48,893 bases of DNA from Arthrobacter sp. ISL-48 (GCF_018613805.1 NZ_JAGGPL010000017.1:1-48893); one strand, 5' to 3'. Counted from the first letter of the stretch, positions 30,299-39,636 are shown. Notes: a model not told the origin generated them from the sequence alone. Program-made: numbers and translations.

Positions 30299-31351
30299 GT
30301 GATCAAGACAGCATTGACGGAGGCCCTCGGCCTCAAATACCCCGTCTGCTCAGCTGGCATGGCGCGTGTCGCTCAGGCCGGACTCGTCACCGCGGTCAGT
30401 AACGCGGGCGGCTTGGGATGCCTGGGCGGCGTCAGCTTCATGCCGGATGACCTTCGGGCCGAAATCAAGAAGATCGAAGCTGGAACCGACAAGCCCTACG
30501 CAATTAATCTCCTGCTGCCGGACTCACTCACCACCGAAGATGAAACACAATGGGCGCCAGTGCGCGAACTGTGGAAATCACTTTCCGGAGCCGACCAAGA
30601 AAAGATGGCAGGTGTAGAAGCGCTTTTGACGCCGGGGGCCGTAGCAGACCAGGTGCAGATCGTTCTGGACGCGGCACCTTCCGCGGTTGTTTTGACGTTC
30701 GCTACACCGGATTGGTTCATCAAAGAGTGTAAGGATCGCGGAATCACGGTGTTCTCGCTTGTCGGCTCAGTGGGCAAGGCACAGGAAGCTAGTGCAGCGG
30801 GTGTTGACTTTATTGTCGCTCAGGGCAGTGAGGCCGGCGGGCACACAGGATACGCATCTACTATGACCCTCGTCCCTGCCGTTATTGATGTGGTGGATCA
30901 GCCAGTCCTGGCCGCTGGCGGCATCGCCGATGGCCGCGGGCTGGCCGCCTCACTCGCTTTAGGTGCAGCAGGAGTCTGGGTGGGAACGCGCTTCATTGCC
31001 AGCCCCGAAGCTTACGGGCACGACAATTTCAAGAACCGAGTGGTGGGAGGATCCTTCAAGGACAGCACCATCACCTACTCATACAGCGGTAAGCGTATGC
31101 GTGCATTCGAGAACAAATGGACCTCGGAATGGGAGTCTTCGGATAAAAAACCCGCAGGCTTCCCCGGACAATACGCCGTCGCCGGCACGCGCGTCGAAAC
31201 AGGATATCTGGACGGAGACATGGACTTCGGGATGATGCCGGTGGGCCAGACCATGCAGCTTGTTCACGAAATTCTGCCTGCTGGTGAGATCGTCGAGAAT
31301 ATGGCATCAGATGCAGAAAAAATTCTCCGTCGACTTGCGACTGGAAACTAG
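30299..31351 (+). CDS. nitronate monooxygenase-family flavoprotein
   Basis: FMN-dependent TIM-barrel protein of 350 residues. QGSEAGGHTGYAS carries the active-site His, and GGIADGRGLAASLALGAAGVWVGTRF is the phosphate-binding end, both standard for the 2-nitropropane dioxygenase / nitronate monooxygenase / FabK-like group. The family covers oxidation of nitronates and also several flavin reductases, so nitronate activity is not certain. GTG at 30299 has AAAGG seven bases upstream and gives a family-like N-terminus; GTG at 30284 is the alternative. A strong hairpin follows at 31379. Confidence 0.82.
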   Translation: MIKTALTEALGLKYPVCSAGMARVAQAGLVTAVSNAGGLGCLGGVSFMPDDLRAEIKKIEAGTDKPYAINLLLPDSLTTEDETQWAPVRELWKSLSGADQEKMAGVEALLTPGAVADQVQIVLDAAPSAVVLTFATPDWFIKECKDRGITVFSLVGSVGKAQEASAAGVDFIVAQGSEAGGHTGYASTMTLVPAVIDVVDQPVLAAGGIADGRGLAASLALGAAGVWVGTRFIASPEAYGHDNFKNRVVGGSFKDSTITYSYSGKRMRAFENKWTSEWESSDKKPAGFPGQYAVAGTRVETGYLDGDMDFGMMPVGQTMQLVHEILPAGEIVENMASDAEKILRRLATGN

Positions 31352-31378
31352 CAAGCATCTCAATCGTCAAATCCAAGA

Positions 31379-31414
31379 GGCCCGTTGAGTCCGGCCAAAC
31401 CGGCTCAACGGGCC
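31379..31414 (+). terminator. hairpin between nitronate monooxygenase-like and CoA-ligase genes
   Basis: Arms GGCCCGTTGAG (31379-31389) and CTCAACGGGCC (31404-31414), continued by CCGG/CCGG around a 5-base loop: a very stable 36-base stem-loop 27 bases after the stop. Confidence 0.65.
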
Positions 31415-31454
31415 AGTTGGAATCTTCCAACCATTAAATGAGAGTAGAGCGGAT

Positions 31455-32996
31455 ATGAATAAATCGTCGCCTGAGCTAACGGACTGTGTCTCCGCGCTGG
31501 AATACATCGCCGATCAATACCCTGAGAAAACAGCGATTGTCGACGGCGACACCTTCACCAGTTATAAGGATCTCCAGGCATCGATCGAGCGCCGCTCAGC
31601 CGTACTGCTTGCGGCCGGCCTCAAGCCGGGTTATCGGGTTGCCCTCGTTGCAGAAAGCTCAGCCGATTATCTTTCCACAGCCCTCGCTGTATGGCGCAGC
31701 GGCGGCGTACTGGTTACTGTCTATCCTTCCAGTGGTCCAGAGGACCTGGAATATTCCATTGCCACGAGTGACCCTGCGCTCATAATCATCTCCGAAGGCG
31801 TTGATCGTGCGCATATCACCACTGCGGCACGAAATGCCCCAATTGTCGATATCGTTGACTTCCACGTTACTGAGGTTCGGCACGACGCCCTACCCAACCC
31901 TGAGGGTCTTCGCGAACCCCTGTTCATGATCTGCTTCTCGTCAGGCACCACGAGCCGTCCGAAAGCGATCATGCTCTCAGCGGCAGCCATATACAACTGC
32001 GCAAACACCTACGGCGAAGTATGGCACCTTTCGCCCGAAGACAAGGCAATAATCTGTCTGCCGATGGCCTGGCTCTATGGGCTTGCAAGCACATCCCTGG
32101 CCGTCCTACTACGCGGCGGGACAGTTGTGATAGTCCGGCGGGCTCGTCCAGACATGATAGCTCCCGCCATTGAGGAGCATTCCGCTACATTCCTCGCCGG
32201 TGTGACAGCGACTTTCGGAAAGCTGGCGCAATACGCTGAACTCCGAGGCGGTGATCGGCCGGCTTTCCCATCACTTCGACTTTGCATCTCAGGCGGAGAG
32301 CCCAGGAACGAAGTGGCTTTCAGCCGCTGGGAGGCCCAGACTGGACTACCAGTCCTGGATGCCTATTGCGCCTCCGAATGCCTGCCCCTGGTGACTTACG
32401 ACCCCGTCGCGAACCCAACTCCCCAACCCGGGTCGGCAGGCAAGCTTGTGCCGCGGTCGAAGCTAAAAGTTCTCGACGCCGACGGGGCGGAAGTTCCGGT
32501 CGGGCAGGTTGGGGAAGCCTACTCGACTGGACCGGGGTTGATGCTCGGCTACTGGCGTGACGAAGAACAAACGCGGACAGTCATCACTGATGACGGCTGG
32601 TACCGCACCAAAGACCTTGTTCGCGTGGATGAGGACGGTTTCGTCTACGTCGTTGGGCGTCTCTCAGACGTCATCATCCGCGGCGGAACAAACATCTCGC
32701 CGGCGGAAGTTGAGCGTGTACTTCAGCAGCATGCCTCTGTTGGCGAAGTGGCAGTTGTTGGTCTTCCCGATGACGTGTACGGCCAGCGCGTGGTAGCCGC
32801 CGTCGTCCCCAGGGGCCTGGCGCCTCTTGACGAAGCCGAACTGAAGGAATTCGCCGCGGCCCGCCTGTCGTCGTACAAGGTCCCAAGCGAGTTCATCGCC
32901 GTCGACTCCCTCCCCGTGAATTCGACAACCGGCAAAGTCAACAGGCGGGACGTGGCCACGCTGTTGACAACGGAAAAGAGCCAGGGCCGGGCATAA
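31455..32996 (+). CDS. AMP-forming acyl-CoA synthetase (class I adenylate-forming enzyme)
   Basis: A 513-residue ANL-superfamily ligase. Core motifs: FSSGTTSRPKAIMLS (about 160-175, ATP phosphate loop), GWYRTKDLVRVDEDGFVYVV, the hinge GRLSDVIIRGGTNISPAEVE and the C-terminal catalytic lysine in NSTTGKVNRR. It activates a carboxylic acid to the acyl-adenylate and then the CoA thioester, releasing AMP and pyrophosphate. It is the only CoA ligase in the window and supplies the plus-strand cluster. An adenylate kinase four genes downstream could recycle the AMP. The substrate is unknown; the sequence around the acyl pocket was not interpreted. Confidence 0.9.
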   Translation: MNKSSPELTDCVSALEYIADQYPEKTAIVDGDTFTSYKDLQASIERRSAVLLAAGLKPGYRVALVAESSADYLSTALAVWRSGGVLVTVYPSSGPEDLEYSIATSDPALIIISEGVDRAHITTAARNAPIVDIVDFHVTEVRHDALPNPEGLREPLFMICFSSGTTSRPKAIMLSAAAIYNCANTYGEVWHLSPEDKAIICLPMAWLYGLASTSLAVLLRGGTVVIVRRARPDMIAPAIEEHSATFLAGVTATFGKLAQYAELRGGDRPAFPSLRLCISGGEPRNEVAFSRWEAQTGLPVLDAYCASECLPLVTYDPVANPTPQPGSAGKLVPRSKLKVLDADGAEVPVGQVGEAYSTGPGLMLGYWRDEEQTRTVITDDGWYRTKDLVRVDEDGFVYVVGRLSDVIIRGGTNISPAEVERVLQQHASVGEVAVVGLPDDVYGQRVVAAVVPRGLAPLDEAELKEFAAARLSSYKVPSEFIAVDSLPVNSTTGKVNRRDVATLLTTEKSQGRA

Positions 32997-33077
32997 GAGC
33001 CAGCTTCATACGCCGGCGATTCACGATTCGGAACCCCTCATACGTGTTGCATCAAGACGAAGTTAGGACATGACGAA

Positions 33078-34304
33078 ATGAACCTCGACAAGGCCGGTGT
33101 GGTCGTTGTGGGCGGCGGAATAGTGGGCGTATCAACCGCCTATTTTCTTGCTTCAAAAGGGCACGATGTTGTGCTTCTCGAGCAGCGGGAACTTGGTCAC
33201 GGGGCTTCCGGGCGAAATCTCGGATTCCTTCACATGCAGAATCGTCACGGAGACTACGCCGTCGAACTGACCCGTGCAGGTAGGGCCCTGTACGACGACT
33301 TTGCAGATATCCTCGGGCCATCTTTCGAATATAGAAGCAACGGCGCCATGACGTTCTTCTACACGGATGATCAGCGGCGGGTCTACAAGGAATTTGTAGA
33401 AGCTCGGATCGCTGACGGATTCAAAGCCGAACTCCTGGACGACCAAGCCGCTCACGAAGCCGCCCCGATATTGCCGCCCGATGTTATTGGGGCAACGTTC
33501 AGCCCGGAAGATGGACAGATTCGTACGCCGAAGTTTGTCCGCGCCCTTGCGCAGGAATGCCGAAGGCTTGGCGTTCGAATTCATGAGAACACACCGGTCC
33601 TCGGACTCCTAAGGAATGGCTCGAAAGTCGTCGGAGTACGAACAGTCGGCGGAAGCGTTCCAGCGGACAAGGTCGTTTGGGCGGGTGGTGTCTGGTCTAC
33701 GATGCTCGAATCAGAGGGCGTAACCGTACCCATCAAGCCACACAGGCTGGGTGCTGTCCTTCTGGCTCCTGTAGAAGAGAAGCTCGATAAAATCCTGAAT
33801 GGACCGCTTGCTGCGAAGCAATACGCCCACATCCGGAACCTCCCCAGTTACAGGGACGAGTACTTCACTTCCCCTTCAGAGGACCAATCACAGGGCCTCG
33901 AACACATGGAGTGTGTGGCCAAGACCGAGGACGGGAACCTATTCATAGGCTGCCCGATGGACTATCCCGACCAACTCGACGACAAGATGCCTGCCGCCGG
34001 TCTAAAGCTGGCCATCGATTCATTGCTGACAACTTTCCCTAACTACAGGTCGCTTGGTATCGAACGGGCCTGGGCTGGCCTCGTCCCCGCCACGGCTGAC
34101 TCCCTCCCAATCGTTGACGAGGTGGAGGAACTTCCCGGGCTGATTCTGGCCACCGGGCACGTCTACGGCAACTTGGCCGGCCCGATCACGGGAAAGCTGG
34201 TAGCCCAACTGATCTCAGGCGACCGCCTCAGCCACTCCCTCGAGGAACTTTCCCTCTACCGGCCGTCCCTGACGACCCCGGTAGACGGAGTCATTCGCTA
34301 TTAG
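33078..34304 (+). CDS. DAO-family FAD oxidoreductase, copy 1
   Basis: A 408-residue flavoprotein of the D-amino-acid oxidase/glycine oxidase/HcnC group. FAD dinucleotide motif VVVGGGIVGVSTAYFLASKG is at residues 8-27; GHGASGRNLGF follows; the C-terminal FAD-sealing segment is WAGLVPATADSLPIVDE. Such enzymes oxidise the C-N bond of amino acids, imino acids or opine-like compounds. AGGA lies about nine bases upstream. It follows the CoA ligase by 81 bases and has a distant paralogue at 43912 on the other side of the IS21 transposon. Confidence 0.85.
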   Translation: MNLDKAGVVVVGGGIVGVSTAYFLASKGHDVVLLEQRELGHGASGRNLGFLHMQNRHGDYAVELTRAGRALYDDFADILGPSFEYRSNGAMTFFYTDDQRRVYKEFVEARIADGFKAELLDDQAAHEAAPILPPDVIGATFSPEDGQIRTPKFVRALAQECRRLGVRIHENTPVLGLLRNGSKVVGVRTVGGSVPADKVVWAGGVWSTMLESEGVTVPIKPHRLGAVLLAPVEEKLDKILNGPLAAKQYAHIRNLPSYRDEYFTSPSEDQSQGLEHMECVAKTEDGNLFIGCPMDYPDQLDDKMPAAGLKLAIDSLLTTFPNYRSLGIERAWAGLVPATADSLPIVDEVEELPGLILATGHVYGNLAGPITGKLVAQLISGDRLSHSLEELSLYRPSLTTPVDGVIRY

Positions 34305-34322
34305 CTCTGGCACTCACCCCGC

Positions 34323-34360
34323 CACCAGAGCACCAGAGCACCAGAGCACCAGAGCACCAG
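34323..34360 (+). repeat. 8-bp tandem repeat (CACCAGAG), 4.75 copies
   Basis: Four perfect CACCAGAG units and six bases of a fifth lie between the oxidase stop and the MaoC start 14 bases further on. Such repeats change copy number by slippage and would alter the spacing between the two genes. Confidence 0.9.
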
Positions 34361-34373
34361 AAACTATACGGAA

Positions 34374-34871
34374 GTGAATCAAACATTGACTACTCACCTA
34401 CTCGGCACGACCAATCAGTCAGCCGTGCGCTACCTGGAAGAGCTGGATCTCGGACAGCAGTGGACCTCCGCAGGAAGAACCGTCACGGAGTTCGATGTCG
34501 TAACCTTCGCCACATGGTCTGGAGACATGCACCCGCTGCACACCAACGAGGAGTACGCCAAAACAACAGAATTTGGCACCAGGCTCTTTCATGGTCCCGG
34601 CGCACTTTCAATTGCCTTTGGGCTGGAAATGGCACTGGGATGGAAGAACGGTTCAGCAATCGCCTTTCTGGGGATAGACAACTGGAACCTCCGCGCCCCA
34701 ATCCGTATTGGCGACACCATCAGTGTTCGTGAAGAAGTGATTGGCATTAAGCCGTCTGCCAGCAAGTCTGACCGGGGAGTTGTAACTACCCGTGTTCAAA
34801 TTCTGAACCAAGACGGTGTGATCTGCCAGGAAGGCGACTGGATTGTCCTCCTATCCCGTCGCGCAGTCTAA
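34374..34871 (+). CDS. MaoC-family (R)-enoyl-CoA hydratase-like protein, copy 2
   Basis: A 165-residue single-hotdog hydratase with FATWSGDMHPLHTNEEYA and FGTRLFHGPGALSIAFG, the same catalytic Asp/His arrangement as copy 1 at 27334. The start is GTG at 34374; GGA lies only one base upstream, so the real start may be the TTG at 34386. An 8-bp tandem repeat ends just before it. It would hydrate an enoyl-CoA in the plus-strand pathway. No citrate-synthase-fold gene accompanies this copy. Confidence 0.83.
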   Translation: MNQTLTTHLLGTTNQSAVRYLEELDLGQQWTSAGRTVTEFDVVTFATWSGDMHPLHTNEEYAKTTEFGTRLFHGPGALSIAFGLEMALGWKNGSAIAFLGIDNWNLRAPIRIGDTISVREEVIGIKPSASKSDRGVVTTRVQILNQDGVICQEGDWIVLLSRRAV

Positions 34872-34931
34872 GCAGCCTTTACCTAACATGACATTCGGCG
34901 AGGTTGAGTTCCCCTTGCCTGCAATAGAAAG

Positions 34932-35864
34932 TTGCTCGTAGTGCCTCTCCATCTACCTGACGGCAAACGACTCGCCGTTTCCCTAAGCCCCGATTTTGAT
35001 GCCCAGAGCGTATGGCTAGGCACTTTTCGCTCAACCTCCCAGTCCTTGATGTCCCGCGGTGAATTCGGTGCCCTCGTCGGCGCGCCCCGACTTCTCGACG
35101 TCTTCCGGCGCTATGGAATCACTACGACATGGTGTGTGCCCACACACACCATGCAAACATTCCGCAGCTCAGTGGATGCAATTGTCGAGTCCGGCCATGA
35201 GATCGGCGCTCACGGCGTCTACCACGAATATGTGCCCTCGCTCGATCGAGCCGAGGAAGAGCGGCTGCTGGAACTGCAAATATCCCAGCACGAACAGCTC
35301 CTGGGTATGCGTCCCCGCGGATACCGCTCACCCGCACTGGACGTTACCGACAACACCCTCGATCTCCTTGCCAAATACGAGTTTGATTGGGATTCGTCAC
35401 TAATGGGTAGGGACTTCGAGCCTTACCGGCCCCGGATGGTCGTGGGCGTTAGCGAGGAAGCGGGAAACACCTTCGGCCCAGAGAGCAGCGTACTTGAGTT
35501 CCCTGTGTCTTGGTTCCTCGACGATTTCCCGGAACTTGAATCCTTTAAGGGCAGCCCGCTTATGCAGAGCAACGAGACTGTTCTGGCTCGCTGGATTGAC
35601 AGTTTCAATTTCGCATACGAGCGATGCGCCGGGGGCGCAATGACCTGGACACTGCACCCGCAGACCATTGGACGAGCGCACAACCTAGTAATGCTCGAAA
35701 AGTTCCTCGACCACGTCACTTCATTCGAAGGTGTATGGTTTCCCACTCTTTCCGAACTCTTTGACTGCTGGCAAGACGACACCGCGGCAGCGACGACTTC
35801 CTCGCCCGCCGCTTCCAAGCCTGCTCGGAATGACCACGCTCCGCTAGATAGGATGCTTCCTTGA
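34932..35864 (+). CDS. NodB/PuuE-fold hydrolase (polysaccharide deacetylase family, possibly an imide or amide hydrolase)
   Basis: A 310-residue protein of the polysaccharide-deacetylase fold. The first motif appears as SLSPDFDAQS (Asp pair near residues 21-23) and the metal-binding histidines as IGAHGVYHEY, followed by GYRSPALDVTDN. The sequence style is that of the PuuE-allantoinase/HpPgdA branch rather than cell-wall chitin deacetylases. It has no signal peptide, so it acts in the cytoplasm. Members of this branch open cyclic imides or ureides, which fits the amine-oxidising neighbours. Start is TTG at 34932, or GTG at 34941. Its stop overlaps the adenylate kinase start by four bases. Confidence 0.72.
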   Translation: MLVVPLHLPDGKRLAVSLSPDFDAQSVWLGTFRSTSQSLMSRGEFGALVGAPRLLDVFRRYGITTTWCVPTHTMQTFRSSVDAIVESGHEIGAHGVYHEYVPSLDRAEEERLLELQISQHEQLLGMRPRGYRSPALDVTDNTLDLLAKYEFDWDSSLMGRDFEPYRPRMVVGVSEEAGNTFGPESSVLEFPVSWFLDDFPELESFKGSPLMQSNETVLARWIDSFNFAYERCAGGAMTWTLHPQTIGRAHNLVMLEKFLDHVTSFEGVWFPTLSELFDCWQDDTAAATTSSPAASKPARNDHAPLDRMLP

Positions 35865-36496
35865 TCAGGATTCTTCTCATAGGTCCCCCGGGAGCTGGCA
35901 AAGGTACGCAGGCCACCTACATTGCAAAGAAGTTCGGGATCGTCAGCATTTCCACGGGAGACATCTTTCGTGAAAATGTCAAAAATCAAACCCGGTTGGG
36001 CCAAATTGCTAAATCGTACCTCGATGCAGGGCAATTCGTACCGGATTCGGTCACGAATGAGATGATCCGTGTGCGTTTGGGGCAGAACGACGCACACAAC
36101 GGATTTCTGTTGGATGGATATCCGCGCACCCTGGGTCAGGTGGACTATCTCGATGAGGTGCTTGCAATTAAGGGCCATGTAATTGACCTCGTATTACAGC
36201 TCACTGCTGAAACGGAAGAACTGGTCCAGCGATTGCTGTTGCGGGCCGAACGTGAAAACCGCTCCGACGACACCGCGGAAGTCATAAGAAGCAGGATGGA
36301 ACTGTATTTCGACCAGACAACCGCCGTTACGTCCCGGTACAGCGAACGCGGCATCGTGACGGAGGTGGAGGGGCTCGGCAGTATCTCGGAAGTATCCGGC
36401 AGGGTTTCGACCACCCTGGATCTTATGCTCGGATCGTCGTCAAGGCAGACCACCGTGGCGGCCGGTCGCGGCGTCGAGCGGACGCTGCTGGTCTAG
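35861..36496 (+). CDS. adenylate kinase, accessory copy
   Basis: A 211-residue adenylate kinase of the short-LID type. It has the P-loop GPPGAGKGTQ (8-17), STGDIFREN, GYPRTLGQVDYLDE and RSDDTAEVIRSRMELY in the LID/core region; the zinc-finger LID is absent. It converts AMP and ATP to two ADP. The start is TTG at 35861 inside the stop of the hydrolase gene, so the two are coupled. The housekeeping adk of bacteria usually sits with secY and map; this one lies in a catabolic operon with an AMP-releasing CoA ligase and probably recycles AMP for it. The tail after about residue 190 is not conserved. Confidence 0.85.
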   Translation: MIRILLIGPPGAGKGTQATYIAKKFGIVSISTGDIFRENVKNQTRLGQIAKSYLDAGQFVPDSVTNEMIRVRLGQNDAHNGFLLDGYPRTLGQVDYLDEVLAIKGHVIDLVLQLTAETEELVQRLLLRAERENRSDDTAEVIRSRMELYFDQTTAVTSRYSERGIVTEVEGLGSISEVSGRVSTTLDLMLGSSSRQTTVAAGRGVERTLLV

Positions 36497-36754
36497 TTGC
36501 CACCCCAGTTCGCAAAAAATTGGGGACCTACTCTCCGTGAGACAGGCCCAGCCTCCCGGAATCAACCACGAAGAGCCGCCTTTTCCGGCCCAGCCGGCCT
36601 GGTCGGAGAGCGTGACTGTGACAGGTTTGGATGGCCCCGGTAGGACGGTTATTTTTGGCCCCACCCTGTGACTCGCCGGTGCGGTTGTGACGGCTATAAG
36701 TGGCCCCGGCTGAGTCTTGTTCCATCTGTTGGGATCAGACTGCTGGAGGGCCGG

Positions 36755-38273
36755 ATGGGTGCACGGGTGGAACTGTTCGCGAGGATTCGCAGGGACGCCA
36801 GGATCGAGGATCTTTCGATCCGTGAGCTGGCACGTCGCCATGGCGTTCATCGACGGACCGTGAGGATGGCACTCCAATCAGCTGAGCCTCCGGAGCGGAA
36901 GCCCGTCAAGGTGTCTCCTATCGGTTGACGCCTTATCAGTCCGCAATTGACGCAATGCTGACCGAGGACACGACGGCGCCGCGGAAGCAACGCCATACGG
37001 CGCGCAGGATTTTGGCCCGGCTTGTTGAGGAACACGGGGCAGAGGACTTGTCGTATTCAACGGTGCGGGACTATGTGCGGGTGCGGCGTGCGGAGATTGA
37101 TGTTGAGGCCGGGCGCCGGGTGGAGGTGTTCGTTCCGCAGGAACATGCCCCAGGGGCTGAGGCGGAGGTGGATTTCGGTGAGGTCTGGGTAGTCCTGGAC
37201 GGGGTGAAGACCAAATGCCATATGTTCGTCTTCCGGTTGTCCCATTCCGGCAAGGCCATCCACCGGGTTTACCCCACGCAGGGCCAGGAAGCATTCCTCC
37301 AAGGCCATATCGAAGCTTTCGAAGCGTTGGGCGGGATCCCCACCAGACACATCCGGTATGACAACCTCACAAGCGCTGTCACCGCGGTCGTGTTCGGTAA
37401 AGGCCGACAGCGTCAGGAGAACGAGCGGTGGGTGCTGTTTCGCTCTCACTTCGGCTTCGATGCGTTCTATTGCCAGCCAGGGATCGCCGGGGCCCATGAG
37501 AAAGGCGGCGTTGAGGGAGAAGTGGGCTGGTTTCGACGTAACCATCTTTCGCCCATGCCTGCCGCCGAGTCCCTGGATCAGCTCAATGACCGGATCTGTG
37601 GATGGGAAGCGAACGACGACGGCCGGCGGATCAATGACAGGATCCGGACCATCGGCCAGGATCACGCCTATGAAAAGCCGTTCCTGGCTGCTTTGCCGGC
37701 TGAGGCTTTTGATCCGGGTCCGGTGTTGAGTCCTCGGGTGGACAGGTCCTCGATGATTACCGTGCGGATGGTGAAGTACTCCGTGCCGGTGAGATTCATC
37801 GGCCGGAGAGTCCGGGTTTCCCTTCGGGCCTCTGAGGTTGTGGTGTTTGAGGGCCGCACTGTTGTGGCCAGGCATCAGCGCGTAGCGGCCAGGTCCGGCC
37901 ACGTGATGCAGCTGGATCATTATCTGGAGGTCTTGAAGAGTAAACCGGGTGCGTTCCCGGGCTCGAGTGCTCTGTCCCAGGCGAGGGCTTGCGGGACGTT
38001 CACAACCGCTCATGAGGCTTTCTGGGCGGAATCGCGCAAAGTCAACGGGGACGCCGAAGGGACCCGTGAACTCGCGGCGCTCACAGAGAGTTGAAAGTGC
38101 AGCGAGTTGTCAGCCTCACTCAACGCCGCCTCGTGGATCCGGCAGCGGTTATCGCTGGGCTCCCCCCTGACAGTCGGCCGGTGCCCTCAGTCACCGCCTA
38201 TGACGAGTTACTCGCCAAGCGCACCAAAAACCCTGAGCCCGCCGCAACGTCCTCGAAGGAGAACATCTCATGA
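36755..38273 (+). pseudogene. istA: IS21-family transposase istA, frameshifted
   Basis: Pieces of one transposase lie in three frames. 36755-36928 encodes the N-terminal helix-turn-helix (IRELARRHGVHRRTVRMAL); 36925-38094 encodes the integrase core, starting TPYQSAIDAMLTEDTTAPRK and including the DFGEVWV and EKGGVEGEVGWFRRNH motifs; 38091-38273 encodes the C-terminus (RRLVDPAAVIAGL). At about 36920 two extra bases (AT) break PVKVSP from its continuation; near 38075-38091 a second shift separates GTRELAALTES from the tail. The tail ends in TGA overlapping the istB ATG, as in intact IS21 elements. No slippery sequence was seen, so decay is more likely than programmed frameshifting. GGAGGG precedes the ATG. 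Confidence 0.8.
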
Positions 38274-39085
38274 GCCCGACAGCAGCATCAGCGGCGGTCA
38301 CTCCCACTCTGCGCCGTCGGCGCGGCCTGACTGAACAAGCCGCTGTTGCGGCGGTGGACCAGGCGTGCCGGCGTCTGCGTCTGCCGACTGTTCGCGCGGT
38401 TCTTGATGAGGCCCTTTCCGTTGCCGGCAAAGAGCAACTGAGCTATCAAGGATTCCTGGCCGAGCTGTTGCTGGCAGAGTGTGATGATCGGGACCGGCGC
38501 TCTTCCATCCGCAGGGTCAAAGCGGCGAACTTCCCGCGGGACAAATGGCTCGGAGACTTCGACTTCGACGCGAACCCGAACATCAATCCCGCCACCATCC
38601 ACACCCTCGCGACCGGAGACTGGATCCGCAAGGGATCACCGCTCTGCCTGATCGGCGACTCAGGCACCGGAAAATCACACCTGCTCATAGGCCTCGGCAC
38701 TGCAGCCGCGGAGAAAGGCTACCGGGTCAAATACACGCTGGCCACACGACTGGTGAATGAGCTGGTGGAAGCCGCCGACGAAAAAGTCCTGGCCAAGACC
38801 ATTGCCAGATACGGGCGCGTAGACCTGCTCTGCATCGATGAACTCGGCTATATGGAACTGGACCGCCGCGGCGCCGAACTACTCTTCCAGGTCCTCACCG
38901 AACGAGAGGAGAAAAACTCGATCGCGATCGCCTCCAACGAGTCCTTCTCCGGCTGGACCAAGACCTTCAGCGACCCACGCCTCTGCGCGGCCATCGTGGA
39001 CCGCCTCACTTTTAACGGCGCCATCATCGAGACCGGCACTGACTCCTACCGGCTCGCTCACACCAAAGCCCAACAGGACCGGTAG
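38270..39085 (+). CDS. istB: IS21-family ATPase helper protein IstB
   Basis: A 271-residue AAA+ ATPase related to DnaC. Walker A is GDSGTGKSH (129-137), Walker B LLCIDELGY, and the sensor region IAIASNESFSGWTKTF. It assembles on DNA and activates the IstA transposase, directing target choice. The start overlaps the istA stop by four bases, the usual arrangement. The gene looks intact even though its transposase partner is broken. Confidence 0.93.
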   Translation: MSPTAASAAVTPTLRRRRGLTEQAAVAAVDQACRRLRLPTVRAVLDEALSVAGKEQLSYQGFLAELLLAECDDRDRRSSIRRVKAANFPRDKWLGDFDFDANPNINPATIHTLATGDWIRKGSPLCLIGDSGTGKSHLLIGLGTAAAEKGYRVKYTLATRLVNELVEAADEKVLAKTIARYGRVDLLCIDELGYMELDRRGAELLFQVLTEREEKNSIAIASNESFSGWTKTFSDPRLCAAIVDRLTFNGAIIETGTDSYRLAHTKAQQDR

Positions 39086-39227
39086 GCGCAACAAGGGAGG
39101 CCGGGTTGACCTCGATATTGCCGAAGGACGGGAAGCTTCACTGAGCCCGGTTACCGTTTCCGAGCCTTTCCCCCACCCCGGTTGGTGCGTGCCGGGAAAA
39201 GGAGTCTCTCACGCCCGGCACGCACGA

Positions 39228-39611
39228 CTACTCAGGACTGGCGGTTAGCCTTTCGATGAACTCGTCCGCCTGGACCAGGTTCCGCGCCATCTTTGCCCGC
39301 TGATGGACGGCCCTCTCCAGGAATCCAGCCAGCGTCACTGATCGTTCAGGGGTGGCGATGCCCGGGGCCGCAAGGAGGGCAAGGATTTCAGCCATTTCCT
39401 CGAGTGAGAAACCCAGGGGCTTCATCTGCTTGATGACCATGAGGCGTTCGAGATCATCTTCGGAGAACACCCTGAACCCGCCGTCCGTCCGCGCCGTCGC
39501 CGGGAGAAGCCCCACATCGTCGTAGTGGCGGATGGTCCGCAGGGACAGACCTGTCCGCTCCGCCAGTTCACCGATGTGCATGGTGTTGGTGCTGCTGGTC
39601 TTAGCCGTCAT
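39228..39611 (-). CDS. MerR-family transcriptional regulator
   Basis: A 127-residue MerR protein: N-terminal winged helix MHIGELAERTGLSLRTIRHY, then DVGLLPATARTDGGFRVFSE (HxxRxY-type MerR core) and a long dimerisation helix with KPLGFSLEEMAEILALL. No metal-binding cysteines are visible in the C-terminal part, so it is not a mercury-type sensor. Start at 39611 with GGAG five bases upstream; a longer frame to 39650 lacks one. It diverges from sulP, and a 9-bp-arm palindrome lies between them at 39637-39664, so it probably controls sulP and itself. Confidence 0.85.
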   Translation of the reverse strand: MTAKTSSTNTMHIGELAERTGLSLRTIRHYDDVGLLPATARTDGGFRVFSEDDLERLMVIKQMKPLGFSLEEMAEILALLAAPGIATPERSVTLAGFLERAVHQRAKMARNLVQADEFIERLTASPE

Positions 39612-39636
39612 CAGAGCTCCGTCCTGTTCAAATTTA

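Noticed and set aside
34323..34360. Possible CRISPR repeat
   Set aside because: The repeats are 8 bp and directly adjacent with no spacers: a tandem repeat, not an array.
36497..36618. Target-site duplication flanking the IS21 element
   Set aside because: Bases left of 36619 (CGTGACTG) and right of 41849 (CGATCATT) do not match, so no duplication could be claimed.
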